Assembly: GCA_949358305.1 (NCBI GenBank)
Contig: OX442314.1
Location: 47,872,581-47,936,580 of the forward strand
DNA length: 64,000 bases
Direction of reading: 5' to 3'
Source of the DNA: Strigamia acuminata
Lineage: Eukaryota; Arthropoda; Chilopoda; Geophilomorpha; Linotaeniidae
In this document: piece after piece, positions 52,468 to 63,196 of the stretch
Layout: every line of letters starts with the position of its first letter
How positions within the stretch are numbered: position 1 is the first letter of the stretch
Program-made: the position numbers and the translations under genes
The notes under the pieces: model-generated
Databases searched by the model: none
Seen by the model: the letters and a program-made list of their open reading frames with translations, nothing else
Told to the model about the DNA's origin: nothing

Positions 52468-52582
52468 CCAAGAACACAGAGAGACCAGAGGAAGAGAAAC
52501 TTTCGCACAATTTTTTTTTGGGGGCAATTGCAGGAAGTGTGTGATTTGTTTGGAAATTTTTCCTTTTCATTTTCTTTTGGAG

Positions 52583-52668
52583 GGAGGGAGTAGACTGAAT
52601 AGACTGAGTAGACTGAATAGACTGAGTAGACTGAATAGACTAAGTAGACTAAGTAGACTAAGTAGACT
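52583..52668. repeat. Minisatellite of agactg(a)ata/gagt units
   Basis: About eight units of 10-bp type (gtagactgaa, tagactgagt) just after ORF3 copy 1. A different minisatellite with the same AGACTG core lies at 56370-56515. Confidence 0.9.
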
Positions 52669-52699
52669 GGCTGGATTAGGTGTGGGGTAATTATGCTAG

Positions 52700-53820
52700 C
52701 AGGTGTATGGTCTTGGTGAAATAAAATCAGCGGTTGAAAAATGGGAATCGAACTGTTTATTTAAAAAAAAAAAAAGAAAAGTGAAAGATAGAAAATTTCA
52801 CTAATCAAATACAAAAATACATAAAATTAATCAGATCAATAAATGCGAGAATAAAGGAACTAATACATAAAAAACTACAATTTGACAAGAAAACTAAGAG
52901 TAGGCAGGATCGTTTGGCTCCACCGCAACCCCATCGTCCCAAACAAACACCCTGGCGGTGACCTTTGGGGTGGGTAATAACACTGTGGGAGACGTGGCTG
53001 GCTGAGCGGGTTGCACAGTAGATGGAGTGAACAAAAATGACATGTAACCTCTCAACAAAGTAACTTACAGTAAAATAACGGTTACCCCCCAAAATGAAGA
53101 TTAACCCCAAAAAGCTAACAAAGAATCCTAAAAAGAATATATAACACCATAACCAACCATAAATCCCAGAATGAAGATTTAATACCCATGTCAACCACAA
53201 GCCTCCGATCTCACCTCCCCCTCACCCCCAATGTTTATAAAACAAAAACAAAACATGTTCTCACATGTACCCACCAATATTCAATATCAAGCAATATCTA
53301 TTCTCCTCCCATTTAATGTTGCACCTCATCACCAACCTCATTATCAACATTCTTATCATCAACTCAATTGTTACTCCATTGTCCTATGGTTTCCTCCAAC
53401 CGTCCGGAAAAACAACACAGGAGCCAACCACCTCGCAACATCCTCTTAGACTGAATGGACCTTGTTCACTCGTTGTCCTACTTTCTTATACTAGTACATT
53501 AAATGAATCGGCTCGTTTTTCATAAGTAGGTTGTGTGGTAGTATTCAAGTAGCCTTGGGAACATGAGAAGTTGTTAATCAATCTCCTTATATAAACCGAA
53601 ATGCATTACGCTTATTTTATCTACTAGGCTGACACACAGTCCGCACGCTCAAATCTGCACGTTCAAATCCGCTAGTGTGAACCAAGCTTAAGGTAAACTA
53701 TCGTTTTATATATACAGGATGTTTTTGATTACTTTATAATTAAATGGTATATTATTTTTGTTTCAGACTGAAAAAATTTTTTTATATAACTTTATATAAA
53801 ATTAAAAATTACGAAAATGT
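52700..53820. other. No firm gene; possible terminal exon on the minus strand
   Basis: Minus strand 53030-52901 reads STVQPAQPATSPTVLL...RVFVWDDGVAVEPNDPAYS and a stop, after a possible acceptor. It looks like coding sequence but has no partner exons. The rest is AT-rich with short frames. Confidence 0.25.
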
Positions 53821-53848
53821 GTCATCAATTACAATAAGAGTTTTCTGG

Positions 53849-54149
53849 AAGACTTGATGTAAAACAATTACCGAAGCAAATTGCTAGATTCATAATTCGT
53901 CACAACTTATATATTTCTACCTTAAATTCCACTGGTGTTGCTCGAAAGGACAGTCTTTGGGCACAAATAATATCCGAATTCGGTCAAATTGGAAATCATC
54001 GTAAAAATCGTCTGTGGCTGTGGAACCGGTGTAAAAAAAATTTACAGACTTCTACGGAACTTGTCGTCGTCCCTAAGGGCACGATAGAAAAACTAACAGC
54101 TGCAATTGACAAATTGACGACGACACTTAAACGTTTTTCCTCACCCTAA
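53849..54149 (+). pseudogene. Domain A family, N-terminally truncated copy
   Basis: Encodes RLDVKQLPKQIARFIIRH then WAQIISEFGQIGNHRKNR, very close to 61583-61822, but without the usual start: the MPKKFYSNLTLPPW part is replaced by unrelated sequence. The downstream tail (VVVPKGTIEKLTAAIDKL...) is a helical end not seen in the other copies, so this may be the original C-terminus. Stop at 54147. Confidence 0.6.
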
Positions 54150-54539
54150 CAACAACCTTCTCATATTCATATATTCATACATTTTTAAATATTTGTTTCT
54201 TAACTTTGAACTCAGAAGTTGCAAAAAATTTTGTATTTGGTTTTAAATAAAAAGGAAGTTTTACAACAAAGAATTCCTGTACCAGTATTTCATACATAAT
54301 ATGAATGGAATGCATATTATATGCACACAAGCTCGTCAAGGCAGCAAACTTAGATAAATTTTGGAGTCACGTTAAAACAGAACACATATTTTTATCGGCT
54401 CAGAAAAAAGTTACAATTTTCTTTTCCTTTGATGTTGCAGTCAGGGTTGGAACGCATGAGTCATTCCTAGTGCAGTGGGTAAACACACTGATTTGTGAAC
54501 TATTTATACTGCACATTATTTTTGAAGGATGTAAAAGCT

Positions 54540-55199
54540 CACGGGCGCACCATGCACAAAATCTGCAGGAAAGCTTATCCCACGATCCATGATGACATTA
54601 AGAAATTTTCCCGTGCTCCCGAGAATTTGTTGGAGGTGAGTATGAATAAATGTTCAGTATTGTTCTTGTTTTAATTAACTTTCTATCCCGCAATCGCTAG
54701 ACTTTTAAAACGCTGTGGAAAGAAAGAATAAAGGCCGGGGGTGGGGCAGGAAAAGAGGGCGTTGCCCATTCGTCGACTGTTGTATTCACTTATTTGCATA
54801 TTTTGTCTTCTTTATTTCCAGGATACTGTTGTGGTACAGAGGGGCGCGTTAGAGGAAATGGAGAAGCAAATCTTAAAAGCTGTGCAGAAAACGGTAGACA
54901 ACAGAGAGTATGAGGAACGAGCGACAGTGGCAAGTAGATCAGAGACAAAAAGAGGTATAATTGCATTGTTCAATCTGATTTTTTTCAATCGTCGACTGTT
55001 GTGTTCGCTTAATTGCTTATTTTTTCTTCTTTCTTTCCAGGATACTGCGTTAGAGAAAATTGAGAAGCAGATCTTAAAAGCTGCGGAGAAAATAATAGAC
55101 GAGAGAATTTTTAAAGTAGTGGAAAAAGTACTTGACGACAGAAAAGATGCGGAGAAAGGCTTTTCATTGCAGTATGTCCGCCTGTCGATCAGACAGTAA
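54540..55199 (+). CDS. Exon cluster with a duplicated coiled-coil exon
   Basis: An exon-like block ends near 54634 at a strong donor (ttggag/gtgagt), coding GRTMHKICRKAYPTIHDDIKKF. Two related blocks follow, 54822 to about 54956 and 55041-55199, each behind the same acceptor context (cgtcgactgttgt...tttccag/gatact) and each coding a helix of the type LEEMEKQILKAVQKTVD / LEKIEKQILKAAEKIID. The second ends in a stop. The intron of the repeat unit was duplicated together with the exon. Splice phases between the two copies do not match simply. No family recognised. Confidence 0.4.
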
Positions 55200-55940
55200 A
55201 AACAAAATTGTCGTAGTTGTTATTGTAATTGTATCTTATACTTCTTTTTTAACATAATGGCAGAGGTAGAGGTATCTTTCAATTGGTTGTTAGTAGAAAA
55301 CCAAAACGCATTCAGCTACTATCCACCAATTTTGAAAATCAATAAAAAACAAAACAAAAAAAATCGATGAGTGTCAGTCGATGCATTGATTTCCATAAAA
55401 AAAACATGCGATTCTTTTATAACTAAGAGCATTAAGCACGGAATATGCGCGACTGATTCACAATTCACGAAATTAAAATCTTAAATTAGTAGGAAAGAAA
55501 ACATCTATCTCTCTGACAATTGAATTTCTAACAAATAGCATAAAGAATGAAATAACCTCTGACTTATTAAGCTCCTAAATAAAAATGTCTTATTAACAAC
55601 GTGCTTATTTTATAATGCTAAAGAAAACGCGGTAAAATCACTCTTGACAGAGCAGTGTATATCTAACATAGTTTGCTTGGAATGTGCGTTATACACACAC
55701 AATAGTGCGCTAAAAGAATAAAAAACTTTGTATGGAGCATATTACAAAAAACATCTCTTTCTGTCAGCAAACGAAGAATGTGAAATGCTTTACTACAAAC
55801 TCGAGAACATTGGTTCATACAAGGGTAATTATTATATGCACTTGGTCGCCGAAGGACCCGATCGAGAGTCCAACAATATCAACAGATGCAAAAAAAAGTG
55901 CCAGAAATCTATCGCAAGGCATTCCGTACAATACTCTCCC
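55200..55940. other. No supported gene
   Basis: AT-rich sequence. Short frames near 55730-55950 have no recognisable content. Confidence 0.4.
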
Positions 55941-55944
55941 ATTA

Positions 55945-56320
55945 CAGAATAACGAGATAGACTGTCCCTGTTTCGGCGTGGGATGGATGTCAGGATCAGG
56001 GACCAGTTGCCATTTGGCAGTCTGTGCAAATTGTCTTCGTACCAAAAAAAAGTATAAGAATCGACCTTGGAATCTGAGCCTCCTTCCCATCTTAGTCGTA
56101 GGAGTATTTGAGGCCCGACCTAGAGAACATGCAAGTTCGTGTTATCTAATGATGGACAAGCTGGTCAACCCAGGCTTTCTCAACATAAAGCAAACATCAT
56201 TTAGAACCATTTGGAACACTCAATCAAAAGAAATCCAAAAGAAATTCTGTCGCCACTCAAACAATAAAAAAAAATTAAAACTATTCACATCCCCATTTCA
56301 GGTGGAGGCCCCAGGCTGAC
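55945..56320 (+). pseudogene. Cys-rich fragment (CPCFGVGWMSGSG type)
   Basis: Encodes DCPCFGVGWMSGSGTSCHLAVCANC followed by a basic and hydrophobic stretch. The first 22 residues recur with changes near 59845 (CVGVGWMSESGTGCHLTSCAN), where they lie just upstream of a polypurine tract and LTR start. The frame before it is broken. Probably the C-terminal part of a retroelement accessory protein. Confidence 0.45.
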
Positions 56321-56364
56321 TACAAGTGGTCTTTTAGCTGTTTTCGAGAGAACGAGTGTCTGTG

Positions 56365-56515
56365 ACGAGGCGAGAGATAGACTGTCGAGAGAATGCCTGG
56401 TAAAGACAGAGAGAAACAGACTGTCAAGAGTTTGCATGGTCGAGAGATAGACTGTCGAGAGAATGCATGGTCGAGAGATAGACTGTCGAGAGAATGCATG
56501 GTCGAGAGATAGACT
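56365..56515. repeat. 31-bp minisatellite
   Basis: Four to five units of gagagatagactgtcgagag-aatgcatggtc type, the last three nearly perfect. Confidence 0.92.
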
Positions 56516-56573
56516 GAAGGGTTTTTGTACGATAAATAAATAATTTTAATTAGACGAAAAATAGGGGCACGAG

Positions 56574-56581
56574 TATATAAG
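56574..56581 (+). promoter_or_regulatory. TATA box of ORF3 copy 2
   Basis: TATATAAG in gagtatataagaacc, 55 bp before the ATG at 56629, the same distance as at copy 1. Confidence 0.6.
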
Positions 56582-56628
56582 AACCTCAACTTTATTCACA
56601 AACAGAAGAGGTTGATCTATTGCACAGG

Positions 56629-57345
56629 ATGTCAGGGACCGAACATCATTTAAGGACCCCTGCCCAGGGAGTGGGACCAGTGGCTTTAACCAATGGTTTC
56701 AACTGGTTTCTGGGGGTGCGTCCTCAGAAGTACGGGAGATGGTTGGTCCGAAGGGCAGAACACCTGCTGGTGGACCATCAAGCTCATGCCATTCGCCCTT
56801 TTGTTGAAGGTAAACGCCTCATCGCGTTAATAGCCATTAGGTTGGCAGAACCAGGCGACCCAGATGACAAGATACAGTTGCTGATAGTCAAAATTTGATC
56901 AGAAACTGGAGAGGAACAGAGTTCTACAAAAGAAGTCAAAACGGAATCATAACATTCACGATGTTGGCATTGATAGTACTCGAGTTTGCTTCGTCCTTTT
57001 TCAATCTGTGCACCCAGTTTGTGGCAAGATTGCAGGGATATTACCAATCGACAGAAGAGGAAATGAGAGCTCAAAGAGGAACCCCGAGAGACAGACCGGT
57101 GAATCAATTAGAAATTTCGGTGTCGGACGAAGAAGTGAGGTCCGTTCGTTACGAAATGGTGCCCCGGGGAGTGTGGGCGGCGCCTGAGAAACGAAACTGG
57201 ACCATTGGACGGGGACGAGCAGTCGGTAGACATGGCCCGACCCCAAAACCGAGTAGAATCATCGCTGAAGTGGCTGCATCAAACCAACGTGAAACGATGG
57301 CAGAAGAGCAGAGGAGGCAGAATTTATCTAACTGTCGAATTGCTT
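56629..57345 (+). pseudogene. ORF3 family copy 2, truncated
   Basis: MSGTEHHLRTPAQGVGP opens the family's N-terminal half through ALIAIRLAEPGDPDDKIQL, then stops at 56896-56898. A remnant of the next step (NWRGTEFYKRS) is readable just after in another frame. The downstream frame (56895-57347) contains LEISVSDEEVRSV, similar to KISVSEKEVPQ near 60025, which suggests that these pieces come from the 3' part of the same element type. Confidence 0.6.
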
Positions 57346-57640
57346 AGCAGTGGTAGTAAGAAAAATTGCCGAGATAAGGCCGCAGCTTTCTTGACGGCCA
57401 ATAGTAGAGTGAACGCCACAGCTGATTGTAAGCAATTCCAGGCTCAGTTTAAATCCTATTTTAAGCCTAAGGCCAATTCAGTACAATTGGGGATGGCTTT
57501 CAATTCTTGTGTTCAAGACAAAGGGGAATCGATCTCCTGGTTTTCAACAAGATTAACGTTGTTGGCCAACGATTTGACCCCAGAGTCTAGGCCAGGGTTG
57601 TTTTGGTGGTCATTCAAAGACCAGGTGCCATTTCTTCTGA
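57340..57640 (+). pseudogene. Ty3/gypsy gag relic
   Basis: NCRDKAAAFLTANSRVNATAD then FKSYFKPKANSVQLGMAFNSC and FSTRLTLLANDL match the capsid of element 3 and the relic at 6.2 kb. It begins and ends abruptly and is fused to unrelated sequence. It lies between ORF3 copies 2 and 3. Confidence 0.75.
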
Positions 57641-58016
57641 TGGCTCCTTTCAGTTCGAAACCACATTTCGCATAATGGGAATGAAGAAAATAGTTTGTAT
57701 ACCGGTACCACGGATGGAAGTGATTACTGACAAAGGAGAGAACATGACCGGAGTTTGTGCCAGGAATAGAGTTTTGTTATCATACGGGATCGAGATGGAA
57801 GTGTTTGAAAATTTAGAGTGGAAAGCTTTGGTAATAGACCAAGATATGATTCAAAATTACTTCCAACGTGGAGGCCTATTTAATGAAGTGTTGTCACCAT
57901 TGTATTTCCCCAAGTTCATTGTATTGCATCAAATTCCATTCTCCATTATATTTAAGTAGATTAATTAATTTAATTGGCCCCACTCGTGATCAGAAAGGAC
58001 CGTCCTTTGGCACAAC

Positions 58017-58502
58017 ATGTCTACACCTGAACATCATTTGAGGGCTACACCACAAGGAGTAAGGCCGTTGGGTTTAATCCAAGGTTTTGACTGGTCGCTG
58101 GGCATCCGACCATGCGGGTATGCCAGATGGCTGGCCGGAAGAGCAGAGAACTTGATGTTGGAATGGCACGCCAATGCCGTTAGACCGCTTGTCCGGAACA
58201 AGCAACTGGTTGCGTTGATCGCGGTCCGGTTGGCCGAACCAGGCAGCTTTGACGACAGGGTACGGCTGATGGACGCCCAAACAGTCCCGTCAGAGGTGAC
58301 CAGAGAGCAGTGGCGTGAGACCGAGTTCGAGGGCGAACTAGCAGAGTTTGCAGAGCGATATGCCCATGAGCCGAGTTGGGAACCATGGGATCCCGTTGTA
58401 ATAGGCTTCCCATATGTGGGCCCGTTCACAGTACACCAGATAGGAAAAGACAGATGCCGAGCGAGAAATCGCTACGACAGACCCGTTATTTGGCATATTT
58501 AA
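58017..58502 (+). CDS. ORF3 family protein, copy 3 (161 aa)
   Basis: An intact frame, MSTPEHHLRATPQGVRP, with all shared signatures: FDWSLGIRP, WLAGRAE, NAVRPLVRNKQLVALIAVRLAEPG, DDRVRLMDAQTVPS, REQWRETEFEGELAEFAERYAHEP, WDPVVIGFPYVGPF. It ends at VIWHI, where copy 4 continues with QGPLRAAEEG, so it is probably truncated. A TATA-like TATATTTA lies 70 bp upstream (57947). About 60% similar to copies 2 and 4 by eye, less to copy 1. Confidence 0.65.
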   Translation: MSTPEHHLRATPQGVRPLGLIQGFDWSLGIRPCGYARWLAGRAENLMLEWHANAVRPLVRNKQLVALIAVRLAEPGSFDDRVRLMDAQTVPSEVTREQWRETEFEGELAEFAERYAHEPSWEPWDPVVIGFPYVGPFTVHQIGKDRCRARNRYDRPVIWHI

Positions 58503-58784
58503 GTAAATTAATCCAAATTTTACCAATGAAGGAAAGCATCACCACTATCAATACAACTAGAGAACGAAATTCAAAAAATTCAAAAATTCAAAAACCAGCC
58601 TGGGAAAAAGAAGAGAGACGATCAAGTAAATAATTTCAACAATGCAATCCCAGACCTAACCCTAGACTGTGGCTCAGTTTATACTCTCCTTTGAATTCTA
58701 ATCGTCTTTATCAGCACTCTCGCTTGTTCGTATCAAACTTACAAACGATTCAGCTGCTTTTTATCACGTCCAATCGATACAAAA

Positions 58785-59135
58785 GTGACTTTAAAACGCA
58801 ATTCATCCATTAAGTTCCCATCCAAAATGCTGTGTCCTTTCATCGACAATTACATTCCTTTGATTGAAATGTGCAAACAAAATGCAGATGAAAGGAAACT
58901 GATACATTTTTGTAACGAATCTCATTTCACGTTGCTCGGTGACACCCTTAACATTTCTACCGCATGGGATCTCATGTCCTTTAATAGAACATTGAATGCA
59001 CCCTGCTCTCCCGGCCCGTCATTTCGCATTCTTTCCAATTTACCATCATATTTCTGTCTGGGCATCAATTTAATCTTTCCCCCTGGAGAACTGCTGTGGG
59101 AGCCATACTTTTATGACCACCTTGCCATTCCCTGA
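58785..59135 (+). CDS. Hypothetical protein (116 aa)
   Basis: An open plus-strand frame in a pyrimidine-rich region, KMLCPFIDNYIPLIEMC..., with several Cys and Pro residues. No domain, no close copy in the window. It may be the end of a longer broken frame. Confidence 0.2.
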   Translation: MTLKRNSSIKFPSKMLCPFIDNYIPLIEMCKQNADERKLIHFCNESHFTLLGDTLNISTAWDLMSFNRTLNAPCSPGPSFRILSNLPSYFCLGINLIFPPGELLWEPYFYDHLAIP

Positions 59136-59833
59136 GCCCTCTACGTCACCAATTACCTTTAATTCCCACAGTTCACCTACACACAAATTTAGCCCAAGTA
59201 TTTGACATAATTTCAAACAGATAGAAACTCATATTTCGTTAAAATTCTACTTCATTAAAATATTATTTTTATAACTTGCTAAAAGATTACATGCTGATGA
59301 AGAGAGACAGTCCTTATGACTACAAAAATTTTGGATTTGCATGTCAAGTAGATGAAGATTGTGGTACTAAGTTATTATGGTTTGTCACCAACAGATGCTA
59401 AAATGTTTTTGTCCACCAGGATTTCTGTATAATCTGAAGAATGTAAGTTTTTTAAAAATCATTTTATAATAAAAAAAAATAATTCTTTTTATTCACTCTG
59501 TTTGAGGTCTGATTTTCAAATTACTACCACATTTATCTAATGCTGCAATTCTAATTCTCGTCAAATATACGTCTCGAACTGACTAGAAGAAATCTCCCCA
59601 TCCATAACAGGTTGTAACGATTGTTTTATTAAGTGTAGTTCACTTTTTGATTATTTTGTGTTTCTTGATTTGGTGATTTGGTGTTCCGATTACAAGCTAC
59701 TGAAGGGCAGGATTAACAAATAGTTTTAAGTGACAGATTAAAAGTGTCAAACAGTTCTCTATCTAATGTTGAACAGCTAGAATTCTATTACGAAACGTAA
59801 GACTATCATTTCTTGTTCAATGGCCTCCCTATG

Positions 59834-60078
59834 CAGAAGTTAGAAGTGCCCTGTCTATTTTGTGTTGGTGTGGGTTGGATGTCAGAATCAGGCACCGGTT
59901 GCCATTTGACCTCATGTGCAAACTGAATTACGTGGGGGTGATAGATCAACTGCAATTCGTTGAAGAGGTGTGGTTGCACCTAAACACGGGCACAAAGTCA
60001 GGGCCCACGACCGGACTCCCGAAAATTTCGGTGTCCGAAAAGGAGGTGCCGCAGCCACCACCAAGGGCGCAGAATTAG
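59834..60078 (+). pseudogene. 3' coding remnant of a retroelement
   Basis: Begins with a second copy of the Cys-rich motif (VGWMSESGTGCHLTSCAN, then a stop) and ends in another frame with TTGLPKISVSEKEVPQPPP and a stop at 60076. The polypurine tract follows within 100 bp, so this is the last coding sequence before a 3' LTR. Confidence 0.5.
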
Positions 60079-60163
60079 AAAGGAGCAGAAAAAGCCACTG
60101 CTACCCTTAGTCCAGGAGGACTAAGTGGTTTGGTGATGAAGAAGTTTGGATGGCAAATCAAGC

Positions 60164-60178
60164 CAAAAAGAGGGGAAG
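60164..60178 (+). promoter_or_regulatory. Polypurine tract and start of a 3' LTR
   Basis: The purine run aaaaagaggggaag is followed directly by TGTAGTGGCCAGGATGGCCA at about 60179, the typical junction of PPT and 3' LTR. The LTR end was not located; it should lie before the domain A copy at 61583. No 5' LTR partner was found. Confidence 0.6.
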
Positions 60179-60905
60179 TGTAGTGGCCAGGATGGCCACT
60201 AAGAATTAAAAAGAAGACGTTTGTGTGTTTATAAGTGTTCAAGTGTTTTATATTTAATCGTGTTGCATTTCTGAATATTGGACTAAGCAAATTGCGGCAA
60301 ATAACAGAGAGAATCATCAGATGTTTTTTCTACTAAATATTTAACCCCATGTAAAGGAAAAGAATAAATATTTAATGTTCTATTTTATCAAAAAAACCGA
60401 TTTCCTCATTTATCAAAACACTATATTGTAATTTAATGAGTCACTTGCAACCAGTTGCCTAGATTGGCATGGCAACCAGCCCTAGATGTTGCACAGGATG
60501 GACATCCTGTTCCCTGGATGGAGGCTGTGAAGCAATCCACCTTTCTTAAAAGGAGTTGTGGTGCAATTTCAACCAAGGATTGTGGGAAAATTGCTCCCAA
60601 ACTCTAGTTCAAGTCTCCTTTTCACCCATGTCAGTCCTGTCACATTTTGCTCCACAAACAAGTAATTATTTGACTAGGATTTATTGCACCAAAAGGAATA
60701 TTTGGATTCACCTTGCTGGTAGAGAAAAACAGCTAGGTTTCATCTTGCCATAGGGATTCTTTGGCTAGATTTATCTTGCTCAAACAGCTAGTTTGAGTTG
60801 AGATTTTGTGGAGTTTTGAAGCCAAATTGATAATAATTTGGGAGTTTATCTTTGCACTCAGAGCAAGGGAGTTTCAGCCTTGTACTTTAACAAGCGGGCG
60901 CCTTC

Positions 60906-61121
60906 TTGAGCGTTCAATCAAGAAGGAATCAAGTACCTGTACGAGATTCGCTGTGTGAAGACGTACGAGAGACGGACGACATCGCCGCAGCCTACGGAAC
61001 CATTACGGGACCCGAATTGCGAGACGCCGCCCGAGACGAACCACGACGACCAGCCGCCAAGGAATTTCTCACGCCCGAGAAATTACCTGAACCACTGACC
61101 GTTGCGGAGCAGAGGATTTAG
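60906..61121 (+). other. GC-rich block with a short open frame
   Basis: A 71-codon frame rich in Arg, Glu and Pro in a GC-rich block followed by AT-rich DNA with AATAAA at about 61350. Base composition and position suggest LTR or leader sequence of the element starting at 60179 rather than a gene. Confidence 0.3.
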
Positions 61122-61582
61122 CGAAAGCACGTTCTCTCGGAGCAATTTCGGCCCTATTTCTCGCCATTTGCGAGTTGTTTTTGTTGCCGTTTGCAACAAT
61201 CAAGAAACGATTACGAAGCCAGACGTCGCAAGCCAGCCACGTCGCGAGAGAAGTGAAGTTCTATTATTTCCATTTACTAACAGTGCATTATTAAGAGTAG
61301 TTTTATATAATTTGGTATTATTTGTATAATTAACCAATTTCACCCCGAATAAAAGTAATATTTCATTTTAAGCAACCAAAGTGCATTTTATTAATAAGTT
61401 GGATTTTATTAGTCAGTTTTAGCCTGAGAAGGAGTATTAATTAACCAATTAATATTCCTCCTCTTTTAGTATTTGTTTAGAGTAGTTTGATAAGACCCGT
61501 CGTGGCAACCCGTTGTGACCTTATTTGGAGAGGTGACATTTGAGATCACAACAACGTGTGGTGAAAATATCCAGACAACAAA

Positions 61583-62214
61583 ATGCCAAAAAAATTTTAT
61601 TCGAATTTAACACTTCCACCATGGGAAAGACTTGATGTAAAACAATTACCGAAGCAAATTGCTAGATTCATAATTCGTCACAACTTAGATATTTCTACCT
61701 TAAATTCCACTGGTGTTGCTCGAAAGGACAGTCTTTGGGCCGAAATAATATCCGAATTCGGTCAAATTGGAAATCATCGTAAAAATCGTCTGTGGCTGTG
61801 GAACCAGTGTAAAAAAATTTAAAATCTATTACCAGTGAGTACAACACCATAACAAATCAAACAGGGGGCTCCGACGATGACCAGGTGCGGCTAAATGACG
61901 CCCCAACGGTCCCATCGGGGGTAGCCAGGGAACAGTGGCGTGACGCCGAATTCGAAGGCGACCTGGCGGAGTTTGCCGAGCGATATGCTCACGAACCAGA
62001 TTGGGAACCGTGGGATCCCGTTGCAATTGGATTCCCATATGTGGGCCCATTTACAACACATCAGATACGGGAAGATGGATGCCAAGCCAGGAATCGGTAT
62101 GACACACCCGTTATTTGGCAGGGCCCACTGCGGGCAGCCGAGGAAGGTTACACTACATTGTCAGAAGTCCGAGGCACAAGGTGGGAAGACTACTCCGCCA
62201 CAGCTAGTATTTAA
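61583..62214 (+). pseudogene. Chimera of domain A and ORF3 C-terminal half (ORF3 copy 4)
   Basis: ATG at 61583 opens domain A (MPKKFYSNLTLPPWERLD ... NHRKNRLWLWNQCKK), which stops at 61820-61822 after a one-base loss in an A-run relative to the copy at 63197. From 61861 another frame reads GSDDDQVRLNDAPTVPSG, REQWRDAEFEGDLAEFAERY, PWDPVAIGFPYVGPF and ends RWEDYSATASI at 62214. So the N-terminal half of ORF3 is replaced by domain A. In the 63197 copy the same join is in frame. Confidence 0.65.
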
Positions 62215-62318
62215 ACAGGTACATTTAAATTCCTTGTCTTGAGGCGAAAGACAAGAAACGTGTCATATTAGAAGGCTTTATACATACTTTGACTCATGGT
62301 TATGAAGAGTAAAAGCTA

Positions 62319-62885
62319 TTAATAAAGCCATTCAATGGTTAAATATATTGAAGTTATTCGTAGAGCGGTGTGGCTTTTTAATATTTTTTCCAAAATACCG
62401 ATTTTATCGAAAGGTTCAAATATTATTGGTGGACTTACAAAAGTCGTTGAGTGATATTCAAATCCATCCCAAAGTAAATTACCTATTTCAAAAATTTTAG
62501 AGCCTTCATCTTTATTTCTATGACGGTAAATCGTTACGTCCATAAGGTTAATGATACCTTCAGAATCGTTTAAATCAGATATAGACTTCACCAAAATATC
62601 TATATTTGTCAACTGACAATTTTTAAATGTAGTAAAAACCGGGCGGCTATATAGAGTACCATAATTATATCGCACTGTACTGTTATCATAGGATATTTGA
62701 CCAGGAAAAAATTCTACAATGTATATTGGATTTATGTTTGGTCTAATCTGCCCATCATTATCTTGCAAACTCTGTTTTATATTTTCTAATTTGGATTTAT
62801 TCTCATGGATGTTTGCTTTAATTTGTTCATTGTCATCTTTCTGAAATGTTTGTTTTATATTTTCTATTTCTGTTGCCATTTCCAT
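62319..62885 (-). CDS. Hypothetical protein (188 aa), helical N-terminus and beta-rich C-terminus
   Basis: An intact minus-strand frame from ATG 62885 (MEMATEIENIKQTF); it is open up to 62945. The first third is a charged coiled coil with an internal repeat (ENIKQTFQKDDNEQI / ENIKQSLQDNDGQI). The rest is rich in Ile, Thr, Tyr and Phe (IYIVEFFPGQISYDN...) and looks like a beta-sandwich. The coil-plus-globule layout recalls trimeric stalk proteins, but I do not recognise the family. Confidence 0.5.
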   Translation of the reverse strand: MEMATEIENIKQTFQKDDNEQIKANIHENKSKLENIKQSLQDNDGQIRPNINPIYIVEFFPGQISYDNSTVRYNYGTLYSRPVFTTFKNCQLTNIDILVKSISDLNDSEGIINLMDVTIYRHRNKDEGSKIFEIGNLLWDGFEYHSTTFVSPPIIFEPFDKIGILEKILKSHTALRITSIYLTIEWLY

Positions 62886-63196
62886 TCTATTCTCTGCTAA
62901 TAATTGTTTTAATTTCTTCGTTGCCTTCTTGCAAAATGTCGACACTCATCCTGAAGTGTGGCGACAAGCACTCCCGGAAGAGATTCAAAGATCGAAATCT
63001 CATCACATGACATGGTGGACTGCTCGCCATCGTTTTTCTAAGGCACTTAAAAAGCGATGGCTTCCAAAACAATACTTCTGCTTGCTGGCTATAGAGTTCT
63101 CCACACATTCCGCTAGGGGATATCCCATAATACTGCCATAATAGCTGGAACCGGAAGTGATGCGGAGTGTTGTGGTGAAAATATCCAGACAACAAA

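Noticed and set aside
52805-53200. 131-codon minus-strand frame with hydrophobic stretches
   Set aside because: The hydrophobic parts are AT-rich intron-like DNA; only a short internal block in another frame looks coding.
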